Origin: Ptiloglossa arizonensis | Lineage: Eukaryota; Arthropoda; Insecta; Hymenoptera; Colletidae | Assembly (NCBI RefSeq): GCF_051014685.1 | Contig: NW_027478395.1 | Coordinates: forward strand, 372,001 to 436,000 | Direction of reading: 5' to 3' | DNA: 64,000 bases | Part shown: piece by piece, positions 37,656 to 50,900 of the stretch | Position numbering within the stretch: the stretch's first letter is position 1 | Layout: each line of letters starts with the position of its first letter | Position numbers and translations under genes: made by a program | Notes under the pieces: model-generated | Told to the model about the DNA's origin: nothing | The model's database searches: none | Seen by the model: the letters and a program-made list of their open reading frames with translations, nothing else

Positions 37656-39776
37656 GAAGCCAAGAAATGGTTGTGAAGGAAAAAAATTTTTCGCCATTCT
37701 GCTGCTCCAAACGCTTAACCAGAATGGCCTAGGGAAAAAATACACATACCGTTGTAATCGGGCGAGTTTCTACTTTCAGATGCAACAGGAATTTTTGGGT
37801 TTGGTCAATCCGTTCGCGAGATATTGGAGTTTGAAGCCAAGAAATGGTTGAGAAGGAGAAAATTTTTCGTAATTCTGCTGCTCCAAACGCTTAACCAGAA
37901 TATCCTAGGGAAAAAATACACATACCGCTGTAATCGGGCTAGTTTCTACTTTCAGATGCCATCGGAATTTTTGGGTTAGGTCAATCTGTTTGCGAGATAT
38001 GGGAGTTTGTAGCTAAGAAATGGTTTAGAAGACAACAAATTTTTCGCACTTCTGCTGCTCCAAACGCTTAATCCGAATGGCCTAGGGACTAAATACACAT
38101 ACCAATGTAATCGGGCGAGTTTCTACTTTCAGAGGCAATAGGAATTTTTGGGGTAGGTCAATCCGTTCGCGAGATATGGGAGTTTGAAGCCAAGAAATGG
38201 TTGTGAAGGAAAAAAATTTTTCGCCTTTCTGCTGCTCCAAACGCTTAACCAGAATGGCCTAGGGAAAAAATACACATACCGTTGTAATCGGGCGAGTTTC
38301 TACTTTCAGATGCGATAGGAATTTTTGGGTTAGGTCAATCCGTTCTCGAGATATGGGAGTTTGAAGCCAAGAAATGGTTGTGAAGGAAAAAAATTTTTCG
38401 CCTTTCTGCTGCTCCAAACGCTTAACCAGAATGGCCTAGGGAACAAATACACATACCGTTGTAATCGGGCGAGTTTCTACTTTCAGATGCAATAGGAATT
38501 TTTGGGTTAGGTCAATCCGTTCGCGAGATATGGGAGTTTGAAGCTAAGAAATGGTTGAGGAGACAACAAATTTTTCGCACTTCTGCTGCTCCAAACGCTT
38601 AAACAGAATGGCCTAGGGCAAAAATACACATACCGTTGTAATCGGGCGAGTTTCTACTTTCAGATGCAATATGAATTTTTGGGTTAGGTCAATCCGTTCG
38701 CGAGATATAGGAGTTTGAAGCCAAGAAATGGTTGAGAAGGCAAAAAATTTTTCGCAATTCTGCTTCTCCAATCGTTTAACCAGAATGGCCTAGGGGAAAA
38801 ATACACGTACCGTTGTAATCGGGCGAGTTTCTACTTTCAAATGCCATAGGAATGTTTGGGTTAGGTCAATCCGTTCGCGAGATATGAGAGTTTGAAGCTA
38901 AGAAATGGTTGAGAAGACAACAAATTTTTCGCGATTCTGCTGCTCCAAACGCTCAAACAGAATGGACTAGGGAAAAAATACACATACCGTTGTAATCGGG
39001 CGAGTTTCTACTTTCAGATGCAACAGGAATTTTTGGGTTAGGTCAATCCGTTCGCGAGATATTGGAGTTTGAATCCAAGAAATGGTTGAGAAGGAAAAAA
39101 TTTTTCGCAATTCTGCTGCTCCAAACGCTTAACCAGAATGGCCTAGGGAAAAAATACACATACCGTTGTAATCGGGCGAGTTTCTACTTTCAGATGCAAT
39201 AGGAATTTTTTGGTTAGGTCAATCCGTTCGCGAGATATGGGAGTTTGAAGCTAAGAAATGGTTGAGGAGACAACGAATTTTTCGCACTTCTGCTGCTCCA
39301 AACGCTTAAACAGAATGGCCTAGGGCAAAAATACACATACCGTTGTAATCGGGCGAGTTTCTACTTTCAGATGCAATAGGAATTTTTGGGTTAGGTCAAT
39401 CCGTTCGCGAGATATTGGAGTTTGAATCCGAGAAATGGTTGAGAAGGAAAAAATTTTTCGCAATGCTGCTGCTCCAAACGCTTAACCAGAATATCCTAGG
39501 GAAAAAATACACATACCGCTATAATCGGGCTAGTTTCTACTTTCAGATGCCATCGGAATTTTTGGGTTAGGTCAATCCGTTTGCGAGATATGGGAGTTTG
39601 TAGCTAAGAAATGGTTTAGAAGACAACAAATTTTTCGCACTTCTGCTGCTCCAAACGCTTAATCCGAATGGCCTAGGGACTAAATACACATACCAATGTA
39701 ATCGGGCGAGTTTCTACTTTCAGAGGCAATAGGAATTTTTGGGGTAGGTCAATCCGTTCGCGAGATATGGGAGTTT
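37656..39776 (+). repeat. 12-monomer HOR unit, first copy
   Basis: A 2121-bp unit ordered P/S, T, U, P, P, Q, V, W-chimera, Y-chimera, Q, Y, U. It shares its first monomers with the adjacent 5-monomer units and its later monomers with 32318-33995. Tags are gaattttttggtt (39203), gacaacgaattt in the second Q, gaatccgag (39424) and accgctataatc. It differs from the next copy at cgccattctg near 37693, gcaatatgaattt near 38667 and ttgggttagg near 39035. Confidence 0.92.
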
Positions 39777-41897
39777 GAAGCCAAGAAATGGTTGTGAAGG
39801 AAAAAAATTTTTCGCCTTTCTGCTGCTCCAAACGCTTAACCAGAATGGCCTAGGGAAAAAATACACATACCGTTGTAATCGGGCGAGTTTCTACTTTCAG
39901 ATGCAACAGGAATTTTTGGGTTTGGTCAATCCGTTCGCGAGATATTGGAGTTTGAAGCCAAGAAATGGTTGAGAAGGAGAAAATTTTTCGTAATTCTGCT
40001 GCTCCAAACGCTTAACCAGAATATCCTAGGGAAAAAATACACATACCGCTGTAATCGGGCTAGTTTCTACTTTCAGATGCCATCGGAATTTTTGGGTTAG
40101 GTCAATCTGTTTGCGAGATATGGGAGTTTGTAGCTAAGAAATGGTTTAGAAGACAACAAATTTTTCGCACTTCTGCTGCTCCAAACGCTTAATCCGAATG
40201 GCCTAGGGACTAAATACACATACCAATGTAATCGGGCGAGTTTCTACTTTCAGAGGCAATAGGAATTTTTGGGGTAGGTCAATCCGTTCGCGAGATATGG
40301 GAGTTTGAAGCCAAGAAATGGTTGTGAAGGAAAAAAATTTTTCGCCTTTCTGCTGCTCCAAACGCTTAACCAGAATGGCCTAGGGAAAAAATACACATAC
40401 CGTTGTAATCGGGCGAGTTTCTACTTTCAGATGCGATAGGAATTTTTGGGTTAGGTCAATCCGTTCTCGAGATATGGGAGTTTGAAGCCAAGAAATGGTT
40501 GTGAAGGAAAAAAATTTTTCGCCTTTCTGCTGCTCCAAACGCTTAACCAGAATGGCCTAGGGAACAAATACACATACCGTTGTAATCGGGCGAGTTTCTA
40601 CTTTCAGATGCAATAGGAATTTTTGGGTTAGGTCAATCCGTTCGCGAGATATGGGAGTTTGAAGCTAAGAAATGGTTGAGGAGACAACAAATTTTTCGCA
40701 CTTCTGCTGCTCCAAACGCTTAAACAGAATGGCCTAGGGCAAAAATACACATACCGTTGTAATCGGGCGAGTTTCTACTTTCAGATGCAATAGGAATTTT
40801 TGGGTTAGGTCAATCCGTTCGCGAGATATAGGAGTTTGAAGCCAAGAAATGGTTGAGAAGGCAAAAAATTTTTCGCAATTCTGCTTCTCCAATCGTTTAA
40901 CCAGAATGGCCTAGGGGAAAAATACACGTACCGTTGTAATCGGGCGAGTTTCTACTTTCAAATGCCATAGGAATGTTTGGGTTAGGTCAATCCGTTCGCG
41001 AGATATGAGAGTTTGAAGCTAAGAAATGGTTGAGAAGACAACAAATTTTTCGCGATTCTGCTGCTCCAAACGCTCAAACAGAATGGACTAGGGAAAAAAT
41101 ACACATACCGTTGTAATCGGGCGAGTTTCTACTTTCAGATGCAACAGGAATTTTTAGGTTAGGTCAATCCGTTCGCGAGATATTGGAGTTTGAATCCAAG
41201 AAATGGTTGAGAAGGAAAAAATTTTTCGCAATTCTGCTGCTCCAAACGCTTAACCAGAATGGCCTAGGGAAAAAATACACATACCGTTGTAATCGGGCGA
41301 GTTTCTACTTTCAGATGCAATAGGAATTTTTTGGTTAGGTCAATCCGTTCGCGAGATATGGGAGTTTGAAGCTAAGAAATGGTTGAGGAGACAACGAATT
41401 TTTCGCACTTCTGCTGCTCCAAACGCTTAAACAGAATGGCCTAGGGCAAAAATACACATACCGTTGTAATCGGGCGAGTTTCTACTTTCAGATGCAATAG
41501 GAATTTTTGGGTTAGGTCAATCCGTTCGCGAGATATTGGAGTTTGAATCCGAGAAATGGTTGAGAAGGAAAAAATTTTTCGCAATGCTGCTGCTCCAAAC
41601 GCTTAACCAGAATATCCTAGGGAAAAAATACACATACCGCTATAATCGGGCTAGTTTCTACTTTCAGATGCCATCGGAATTTTTGGGTTAGGTCAATCCG
41701 TTTGCGAGATATGGGAGTTTGTAGCTAAGAAATGGTTTAGAAGACAACAAATTTTTCGCACTTCTGCTGCTCCAAACGCTTAATCCGAATGGCCTAGGGA
41801 CTAAATACACATACCAATGTAATCGGGCGAGTTTCTACTTTCAGAGGCAATAGGAATTTTTGGGGTAGGTCAATCCGTTCGCGAGATATGGGAGTTT
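39777..41897 (+). repeat. 12-monomer HOR unit, second copy
   Basis: A 2121-bp copy directly adjoining the first, with the same monomer order and length. The offset is exactly 2121 bp at several tags (gaatccgag at 39424 and 41545). Only about three substitutions were noticed between copies: cgcctttctg, gcaataggaattt and tttaggttagg here. Identity is therefore above 99.8% by eye. A new P begins at 41898. Confidence 0.92.
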
Positions 41898-44800
41898 GAA
41901 GCCAAGAAATGGTTGTGAAGGAAAAAAATTTTTCGCCTTTCTGCTGCTCCAAACGCTTAACCAGAATGGCCTAGGGAAAAAATACACATACCGTTGTAAT
42001 CGGGCGAGTTTCTACTTTCAGATGCAATAGGAATTTTTGGGTTAGGTCAATCCGTTCGCGAGATATGGGAGTTTGAAGCTAAGAAATGGTTGAGGAGACA
42101 ACAAATTTTTCGCACTTCTGTTGCTCCAAACGCTTAAACAGAATGGCCTAGGGCAAAAATACACATACCGTTGTAATCGGGCGAGTTTCTACTTTCAGAT
42201 GCAATAGGAATTTTTGGGTTAGGTCAATCCGTTCGCGAGATATTGGAGTTTGAATCCAAGAAATGGTTGAGAAGGAAAAAATTTTTCGCAATGCTGCTGC
42301 TCCAAACGCTTAACCAGAATATCCTAGGGAAAAAATACACATACCGCTGTAATCGGGCTAGTTTCTACTTTCAGATGCCATCGGAATTTTTGGGTTAGGT
42401 CAATCCGTTTGCGAGATATGGGAGTTTGTAGCTAAGAAATGGTTTAGAAGACAACAAATTTTTCGCAATTCTGCTGCTCCAAACGCTTAATCCGAATGGC
42501 CTAGGGACTAAATACACATACCAATGTAATCGGGCGAGTTTCTACTTTCAGAGGCAATAGGAATTTTTGGGGTAGGTCAATCCGTTCGCGAGATATGGGA
42601 GTTTGAAGCTAAGAAATGGTTGAGGAGACAACAAATTTTTCGCACTTCTGCTGCTCCAAACGCTTAAACAGAATGGCCTAGGGCAAAAATACGCATACCG
42701 TTGTAATCGGGCGAGTTTCTACTTTCAGATGCAATAGGAATTTTTGGGTTAGGTCAATCCGTTCGCGAGATATGGGAGTTTGAAGCCAAGAAATGGTTGA
42801 GAAGGCAAAAAATTTTTCGCAATTCTGCTGCTTCAAACGCTTAACCAGAATGGCCTAGGGACAAAATACACATACCGTTGTAATCGGGCGGGTTTCTACT
42901 TTCAAATGCAATAGGAATTTTTGAGTTAGGTCAATCCGTTCGCGAGATATGAGAGTTTGAACCTAAGAAATGGTTGAGAAGACAACAAATTTTTCGCAAT
43001 TCTGCTGCTCCAAACGCTTAACCAGAATGGCCAAGGGAAAAAACACGCATACCGTTGTAATCGGGCGAGTTTCTACTTTCAGATGCAACAGGAGTTTTTG
43101 GGTTAGGTCAATCCGTTCGCGAGATATTGGAGTTTGAAGCCAAGAAATGGTTGAGAAGGAGAAAATTTTTCGTAATTCTGCTGCTCCAAACGCTTAACCA
43201 GAATATCCTAGAGAAAAAACACACATACCGCTGTAATCGGGCTAGTTTCTACTTTCAGATGCCACCGGAATTTTTGGGTTAGGTCAATCTGTTTGCGAGA
43301 TATGGGAGTTTGTAGCTAAGAAATGGTTTAGAAGACAACAAATTTTTCGCACTTCTGCTGCTCCAAACGCTTAATCCGAATGGCCTAGGGACTAAATACA
43401 CATACCAATGTAATCGGGCGAGTTTCTACTTTCAGAGGCAATAGGAATTTTTGGGGTAGGTCAATCCGTTCGCGAGATATGGGAGTTTGAAGCCAAGAAA
43501 TGGTTGTGAAGGAAAAAAATTTTTCGCCTTTCTGCTGCTCCAAACGCTTAACCAGAATATCCTAGGGAAAAAATACACATACCGCTGTAATCGGGCTAGT
43601 TTCTACTTTCAGATGCCACCGGAATTTTTGGGTTAGGTCAATCTGTTTGCGAGATATGGGAGTTTGTAGCTAAGAAATGGTTTAGAAGACAACAAATTTT
43701 TCGCACTTCTGCTGCTCCAAACGCTTAATCCGAATGGCCTAGGGACAAAATACACATACCGTTGTAATCGGGCGGGTTTCTACTTTCAAATGCAATAGGA
43801 ATTTTTGAGTTAGGTCAATCCGTTCGCGAGATATGAGAGTTTGAACCTAAGAAATGGTTGAGAAGAGAACAAATTTTTCGCAATTCTGCTGCTCCAAACG
43901 CTTAACAAGAATGGCCAAGGGAAAAAACACGCATACCGTTGTAATCGGGCGAGTTTCTACTTTCAGATGCAACAGGAATTTTTGGGTTAGGTCAATCCGT
44001 TCGCGAGATATTGGAGTTTGAAGCCAAGAAATGGTTGAGAAGGAGAAAATTTTTCACAATTCTGCTGCTCCAAACGCTTAACCAGAATATCCTAGGGAAA
44101 AAATACACATACCGCTGTAATCGGGCTAGTTTCTACTTTCAGATGCCATCGGAATTTTTGGGTTAGGTCAATCCGTTTGCGAGATATGGGAGTTTGTAGC
44201 TAAGAAATGGTTTAGAAGACAACAAATTTTTCGCACTTCTGCTGCTCCAAACGCTTAACCAGAATGGCCTAGGGACAAAATACACATACCGTTGTGATCG
44301 GGCGAGTTTCTACTTTCAAATGCAATAGGAATTTTTGAGTTAGGTCAATCCGTTCGCGAGATATGAGAGTTTGAACCTAAGAAATGGTTGAGAAGACAAC
44401 AAATTTTTCGCAATTCTGCTGCTCCAAACGCTTAACCAGAATGGCCAAGGGAAACAACACGCATACCGTTGTAATCGAGCGAGTTTCTACTTTCAGATGC
44501 AACAGGAATTTTTGGGTTAGGTCAATCCGTTCGCGAGATATTGGAGTTTGAAGCCAAGAAATGGTTGAGAAGGAGAAAATTTTTCGTAATTCTGCTGCTC
44601 CAAACGCTTAACCAGAATATCCTAGGGAAAAAATACACATACCGTTGTAATCGGGCGAGTTTCTACTTTCAGATGCAATAGGAATTTTTTGGTTTGGTCA
44701 ATCCGTTCGCGTGATATGGGAGTTTGAAGCTAAGAAATGGTTGAGGAGACAACAAATTTTTCGCACTTCTGCTGCTCCAAACGCTTAAACAGAATGGCCT

Positions 44801-45992
44801 AGGGCAAAAATACACATACCGTTGTAATCGGGCGAGTTTCTACTTTCAGATGCAATAGGAATTTTTGGGTTAGGTCAATCCGTTCGCGAGATATTGGAGT
44901 TTGAATCCAAGAAATGGTTGAGAAGGAAAAAATTTTTCGCAATGCTGCTGCTCCAAACGCTTAACCAGAATATCCTAGGGAAAAAATACACATACCGCTA
45001 TAATCGGGCTAGTTTCTACTTTCAGATGCCATCGGAATTTTTGGGTTAGGTCAATCCGTTTGCGAGATATGGGAGTTTGCAGCTAAGAAATGGTTTAGAA
45101 GACAACAAATTTTTCGCACTTCTGCTGCTCCAAACGCTTAATCCGAATGGCCTAGGGACTAAATACACATACCGTTGTAATCGGGCGAGTTTCTACTTTC
45201 AGATGCAATAGGAATTTTTGGGTTAGGTCAAACCGTTCGCGAGATATGGGAGTTTGAAGCTAAGAAATGGTTGAGGAGACAACAAATTTTTCGCACTTCT
45301 GTTGCTCCAAACGCTTAAACAGAATGGCCTAGGGCAAAAATACACATACCGTTGTAATCGGGCGAGTTTCTACTTTCAGATGCAATAGGAATTTTTGGGT
45401 TAGGTCAATCCGTTCGCGAGATATTGGAGTTTGAATCCAAGAAATGGTTGAGAAGGAAAAAATTTTTCGCAATGCTGCTGCTCCAAACGCTTAACCAGAA
45501 TATCCTAGGGAAAAAATTCACATACCGCTGTAATCGGGCTAGTTTCTACTTTCAGATGCCATCGGAATTTTTGGGTTAGGTCAATCCGTTTGCGAGATAT
45601 GGGAGTTTGTAGCTAAGAAATGGTTTAGAAGACAACAAATTTTTCGCAATTCTGCTGCTCCAAACGCTTAATCCGAATGGCCTAGGGACTAAATACACAT
45701 ACCAATGTAATCGGGCGAGTTTCTACTTTCAGAGGCAATAGGAATTTTTGGGGTAGGTCAATCCGTTCGCGAGATATGGGAGTTTGAAGCCAAGAAATGG
45801 TTGTGAAGGAAAAAAATTTTTCGCCTTTCTGCTGCTCCAAACGCTTAACCAGAATGGCCTAGGGAAAAAATACACATACCGTTGTAATCGGGCGAGTTTC
45901 TACTTTCAGATGCGATAGGAATTTTTGGGTTAGGTCAATCCGTTCTCGAGATATGGGAGTTTGAAGCCAAGAAATGGTTGAGAAGCAGAAAA
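41898..45992 (+). repeat. Mixed stretch with short local duplications
   Basis: About 23 monomers. Tags repeated inside are gggcgggtttc (about 42888 and 43772) and gatgccaccgg (about 43260 and 43615). One monomer near 43.5 kb starts as P (gtgaaggaaaaaaa, cgcctttctg) and switches to a T end (agaatatcc, gccaccgg). About 44681-45110 resembles 50686-51110 at a 6005-bp offset, sharing gaattttttggtttgg and ttcgcgtgatat. Private changes include caaaccgttcgc near 45230 and gttgtgatcggg near 44293. Confidence 0.72.
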
Positions 45993-47904
45993 TTTTTCGC
46001 AATGCTGCTGCTCCAAACGCTTAACCAGAATATCCTAGGGAAAAAATACACATACCGCTATAATCGGGCTAGTTTCTACTTTCAGATGCCATCGGAATTT
46101 TTGGATTAGGTCAATCCGTTTGCGAGATATGGGAGTTTGCAGCTAAGAAATGGTTTAGAAGACAACAAATTTTTCGCACTTCTGCTGCTCCAAACGCTTA
46201 ACCAGAATGGCCTAGGGACAAAATACACATACCGTTGTAATCGGGCGAGTTTCTACTTTCAAATGCAATAGGAATTTTTGGGTTAGGTCAATCCGTTCGC
46301 GAGATATTGGAGTTTGAATCCAAGAAATGGTTGAGAAGGAAAAAATTTTTCGCAATGCTGCTGCTCCAAACGCTTAACCAGAATATCCTAGGGAAAAAAT
46401 ACACATACCGCTGTAATCGGGCTAGTTTCTACTTTCAGATGCCATCGGAATTTTTGGGTTAGGTCAATCCGTTTGCGAGATATGGGAGTTTGTAGCTAAG
46501 AAATGGTTTAGAAGACAACAAATTTTTCGCACTTCTGCTGCTCCAAACGCTTAATCCGAATGGCCTAGGGACTAAATACACATACCGTTGTAATCGGGCG
46601 AGTTTCTACTTTCAGATGCAATAGGAATTTTTGGGTTAGGTCAATCCGTTCGCGAGATATGGGAGTTTGAAGCTAAGAAATGGTTGAGGAGACAACAAAT
46701 TTTTCGCACTTCTGTTGCTCCAAACGCTTAAACAGAATGGCCTAGGGCAAAAATACACATACCGTTGTAATCGGGCGAGTTTCTACTTTCAGATGCAATA
46801 GGAATTTTTGGGTTAGGTCAATCCGTTCGCGAGATATTGGAGTTTGAATCCAAGAAATGGTTGAGAAGGAAAAAATTTTTCGCAATGCTGCGGCTCCAAA
46901 CGCTTAACCAGAATATCCTAGGGAAAAAATTCACATACCGCTGTAATCGGGCTAGTTTCTACTTTCAGATGCCATCGGAATTTTTGGGTTAGGTCAATCC
47001 GTTTGCGAGATATGGGAGTTTGTAGCTAAGAAATGGTTTAGAAGACAACAAATTTTTCGCAATTCTGCTGCTCCAAACGCTTAATCCGAATGGCCTAGGG
47101 ACTAAATACACATACCAATGTAATCGGGCGAGTTTCTACTTTCAGAGGCAATAGGAATTTTTGGGGTAGGTCAATCCGTTCGCGAGATATGGGAGTTTGA
47201 AGCCAAGAAATGGTTGTGAAGGAAAAAAATTTTTCGCCTTTCTGCTGCTCCAAACGCTTAACCAGAATGGCCTAGGGAAAAAATACACATACCGTTGTAA
47301 TCGGGCGAGTTTCTACTTTCAGATGCGATAGGAATTTTTGGGTTAGGTCAATCCGTTCTCGAGATATGGGAGTTTGAAGCCAAGAAATGGTTGAGAAGGA
47401 GAAAATTTTTCGTAATTCTGCTGCTCCAAACGCTTAACCAGAATATCCTAGGGAAAAAATACACATACCGTTGTAATCGGGCGAGTTTCTACTTTCAGAT
47501 GCAATAGGAATTTTTGGGTTAGGTCAATCCGTGCGCGAGATATGGGAGTTTGAAGCTAAAAAATGGTTGAGGAGACAACAAATTTTTCGCACTTCTGTTG
47601 CTCCAAACGCTTAACCAGAATGGCCAAGGGAAACAACACGCATACCGTTGTAATCGGGCGAGTTTCTACTTTCAGATGCGACAGGAATTTTTGGGTTAGG
47701 TCAATCCGTTCGCGAGATATTGGAGTTTGAAGCCAAGAAATGGTTGAGAAGGAGAAAATTTTTCGTAATTCTGCTGCTCCAAACGCTTAACCAGAATATC
47801 CTAGGGAAAAAATACACATACCGTTGTAATCGGGCGAGTTTCTACTTTCAGATGCAATAGGAATTTTTTGGTTTGGTCAATCCGTTCGCGTGATATGGGA
47901 GTTT
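45993..47904 (+). repeat. 16-monomer-offset HOR block, first copy
   Basis: This matches about 48819-50729 at an offset of 2826 bp (16 monomers minus 6). Tags are ctgcggctcc (46891 and 49717), tccgtgcgcgag (47531 and 50357) and tttgcagctaag (46137 and 48963). Differences noted are ggattagg at about 46103 against gggttagg at 48929, and gcgacagg near 47680 against gcaacagg. The block opens with a T/Y chimera marked gagaagcagaaaa near 45980, which I saw nowhere else. It ends near 47904, where gaattttttggtttgg joins a gcagctaag start. Confidence 0.82.
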
Positions 47905-50900
47905 GCAGCTAAGAAATGGTTTAGAAGACAACAAATTTTTCGCACTTCTGCTGCTCCAAACGCTTAACCAGAATGGCCTAGGGACAAAATACACATACCG
48001 TTGTAATCGGGCGAGTTTCTACTTTCAAATGCAATAGGAATTTTTGGGTTAGGTCAATCCGTTCGCGAGATATTGGAGTTTGAATCCAAGAAATGGTTGA
48101 GAAGGAAAAAATTTTTCGCAATGCTGCTGCTCCAAACGCTTAACCAGAATATCCTAGGGAAAAAATACACATACCGCTGTAATCGGGCTAGTTTCTACTT
48201 TCAGATGCGATAGGAATTTTTGGGTTAGGTCAATCCGTTCGCGAGATATGGGAGTTTGAAGCCAAGAAATGGTTGAGAAGGCAAAATATTTTTCGCAATT
48301 CTGCTGCTTCAGACGCTTAACCAGAATCGCCTAGGGAAAGAATACACATACCGTTGTAATCGGGCGAGTTTCTACTTTCAGTTACAATAGGAATTTTTGG
48401 GTTAGGTCAATCCGTTCGCGAGATATGGGACTTTGAAGCTAAGAAATGGTTGACAAGACAACAAATTTTTCGCACTTCTGCTTCTCCAATCGTTTAACCA
48501 GAATGGCCTAGGGAAAAAATACACATACCGTTGTAATCGGGCGAGTTTCTACTTTCAGATGCTATAGGAATTTTTGGGTTAGGTCAATCCGTTCGCGAGA
48601 TATGGGAGTTTGAAGCTAAGAAATGGTTGAGGAGACAACAAATTTTTCGCACTTCTGCTGCTCCAAACGCTTAAACAGAATGGCCTAGGGCAAAAATACA
48701 CATACCGTTGTAATCGGGCGAGTTTCTACTTTCAGATGCAATAGGAATTTTTGGGTTAGGTCAATCCGTTCGCGAGATATTGGAGTTTGAATCCAAGAAA
48801 TGGTTGAGAAGGAAAAAATTTTTCGCAATGCTGCTGCTCCAAACGCTTAACCAGAATATCCTAGGGAAAAAATACACATACCGCTATAATCGGGCTAGTT
48901 TCTACTTTCAGATGCCATCGGAATTTTTGGGTTAGGTCAATCCGTTTGCGAGATATGGGAGTTTGCAGCTAAGAAATGGTTTAGAAGACAACAAATTTTT
49001 CGCACTTCTGCTGCTCCAAACGCTTAACCAGAATGGCCTAGGGACAAAATACACATACCGTTGTAATCGGGCGAGTTTCTACTTTCAAATGCAATAGGAA
49101 TTTTTGGGTCAGGTCAATCCGTTCGCGAGATATTGGAGTTTGAATCCAAGAAATGGTTGAGAAGGAAAAAATTTTTCGCAATGCTGCTGCTCCAAACGCT
49201 TAACCAGAATATCCTAGGGAAAAAATACACATACCGCTGTAATCGGGCTAGTTTCTACTTTCAGATGCCATCGGAATTTTTGGGTTAGGTCAATCCGTTT
49301 GCGAGATATGGGAGTTTGTAGCTAAGAAATGGTTTAGAAGACAACAAATTTTTCGCACTTCTGCTGCTCCAAACGCTTAATCCGAATGGCCTAGGGACTA
49401 AATACACATACCGTTGTAATCGGGCGAGTTTCTACTTTCAGATGCAATAGGAATTTTTGGGTTAGGTCAATCCGTTCGCGAGATATGGGAGTTTGAAGCT
49501 AAGAAATGGTTGAGGAGACAACAAATTTTTCGCACTTCTGTTGCTCCAAACGCTTAAACAGAATGGCCTAGGGCAAAAATACACATACCGTTGTAATCGG
49601 GCGAGTTTCTACTTTCAGATGCAATAGGAATTTTTGGGTTAGGTCAATCCGTTCGCGAGATATTGGAGTTTGAATCCAAGAAATGGTTGAGAAGGAAAAA
49701 ATTTTTCGCAATGCTGCGGCTCCAAACGCTTAACCAGAATATCCTAGGGAAAAAATTCACATACCGCTGTAATCGGGCTAGTTTCTACTTTCAGATGCCA
49801 TCGGAATTTTTGGGTTAGGTCAATCCGTTTGCGAGATATGGGAGTTTGTAGCTAAGAAATGGTTTAGAAGACAACAAATTTTTCGCAATTCTGCTGCTCC
49901 AAACGCTTAATCCGAATGGCCTAGGGACTAAATACACATACCAATGTAATCGGGCGAGTTTCTACTTTCAGAGGCAATAGGAATTTTTGGGGTAGGTCAA
50001 TCCGTTCGCGAGATATGGGAGTTTGAAGCCAAGAAATGGTTGTGAAGGAAAAAAATTTTTCGCCTTTCTGCTGCTCCAAACGCTTAACCAGAATGGCCTA
50101 GGGAAAAAATACACATACCGTTGTAATCGGGCGAGTTTCTACTTTCAGATGCGATAGGAATTTTTGGGTTAGGTCAATCCGTTCTCGAGATATGGGAGTT
50201 TGAAGCCAAGAAATGGTTGAGAAGGAGAAAATTTTTCGTAATTCTGCTGCTCCAAACGCTTAACCAGAATATCCTAGGGAAAAAATACACATACCGTTGT
50301 AATCGGGCGAGTTTCTACTTTCAGATGCAATAGGAATTTTTGGGTTAGGTCAATCCGTGCGCGAGATATGGGAGTTTGAAGCTAAAAAATGGTTGAGGAG
50401 ACAACAAATTTTTCGCACTTCTGTTGCTCCAAACGCTTAACCAGAATGGCCAAGGGAAACAACACGCATACCGTTGTAATCGGGCGAGTTTCTACTTTCA
50501 GATGCAACAGGAATTTTTGGGTTAGGTCAATCCGTTCGCGAGATATTGGAGTTTGAAGCCAAGAAATGGTTGAGAAGGAGAAAATTTTTCGTAATTCTGC
50601 TGCTCCAAACGCTTAACCAGAATATCCTAGGGAAAAAATACACATACCGTTGTAATCGGGCGAGTTTCTACTTTCAGATGCAATAGGAATTTTTTGGTTT
50701 GGTCAATCCGTTCGCGTGATATGGGAGTTTGAAGCTAAGAAATGGTTGAGGAGACAACAAATTTTTCGCACTTCTGCTGCTCCAAACGCTTAAACAGAAT
50801 GGCCTAGGGCAAAAATACACATACCGTTGTAATCGGGCGAGTTTCTACTTTCAGATGCAATAGGAATTTTTGGGTTAGGTCAATCCGTTCGCGAGATATT

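Noticed and set aside
44681..45110. Link between this stretch and known satellites such as alpha satellite or Drosophila 1.688
   Set aside because: Apart from the short CENP-B-box-like segment I see no resemblance in sequence to these families. Similar unit length alone is not evidence of relationship. A database search with the consensus monomer would be needed.
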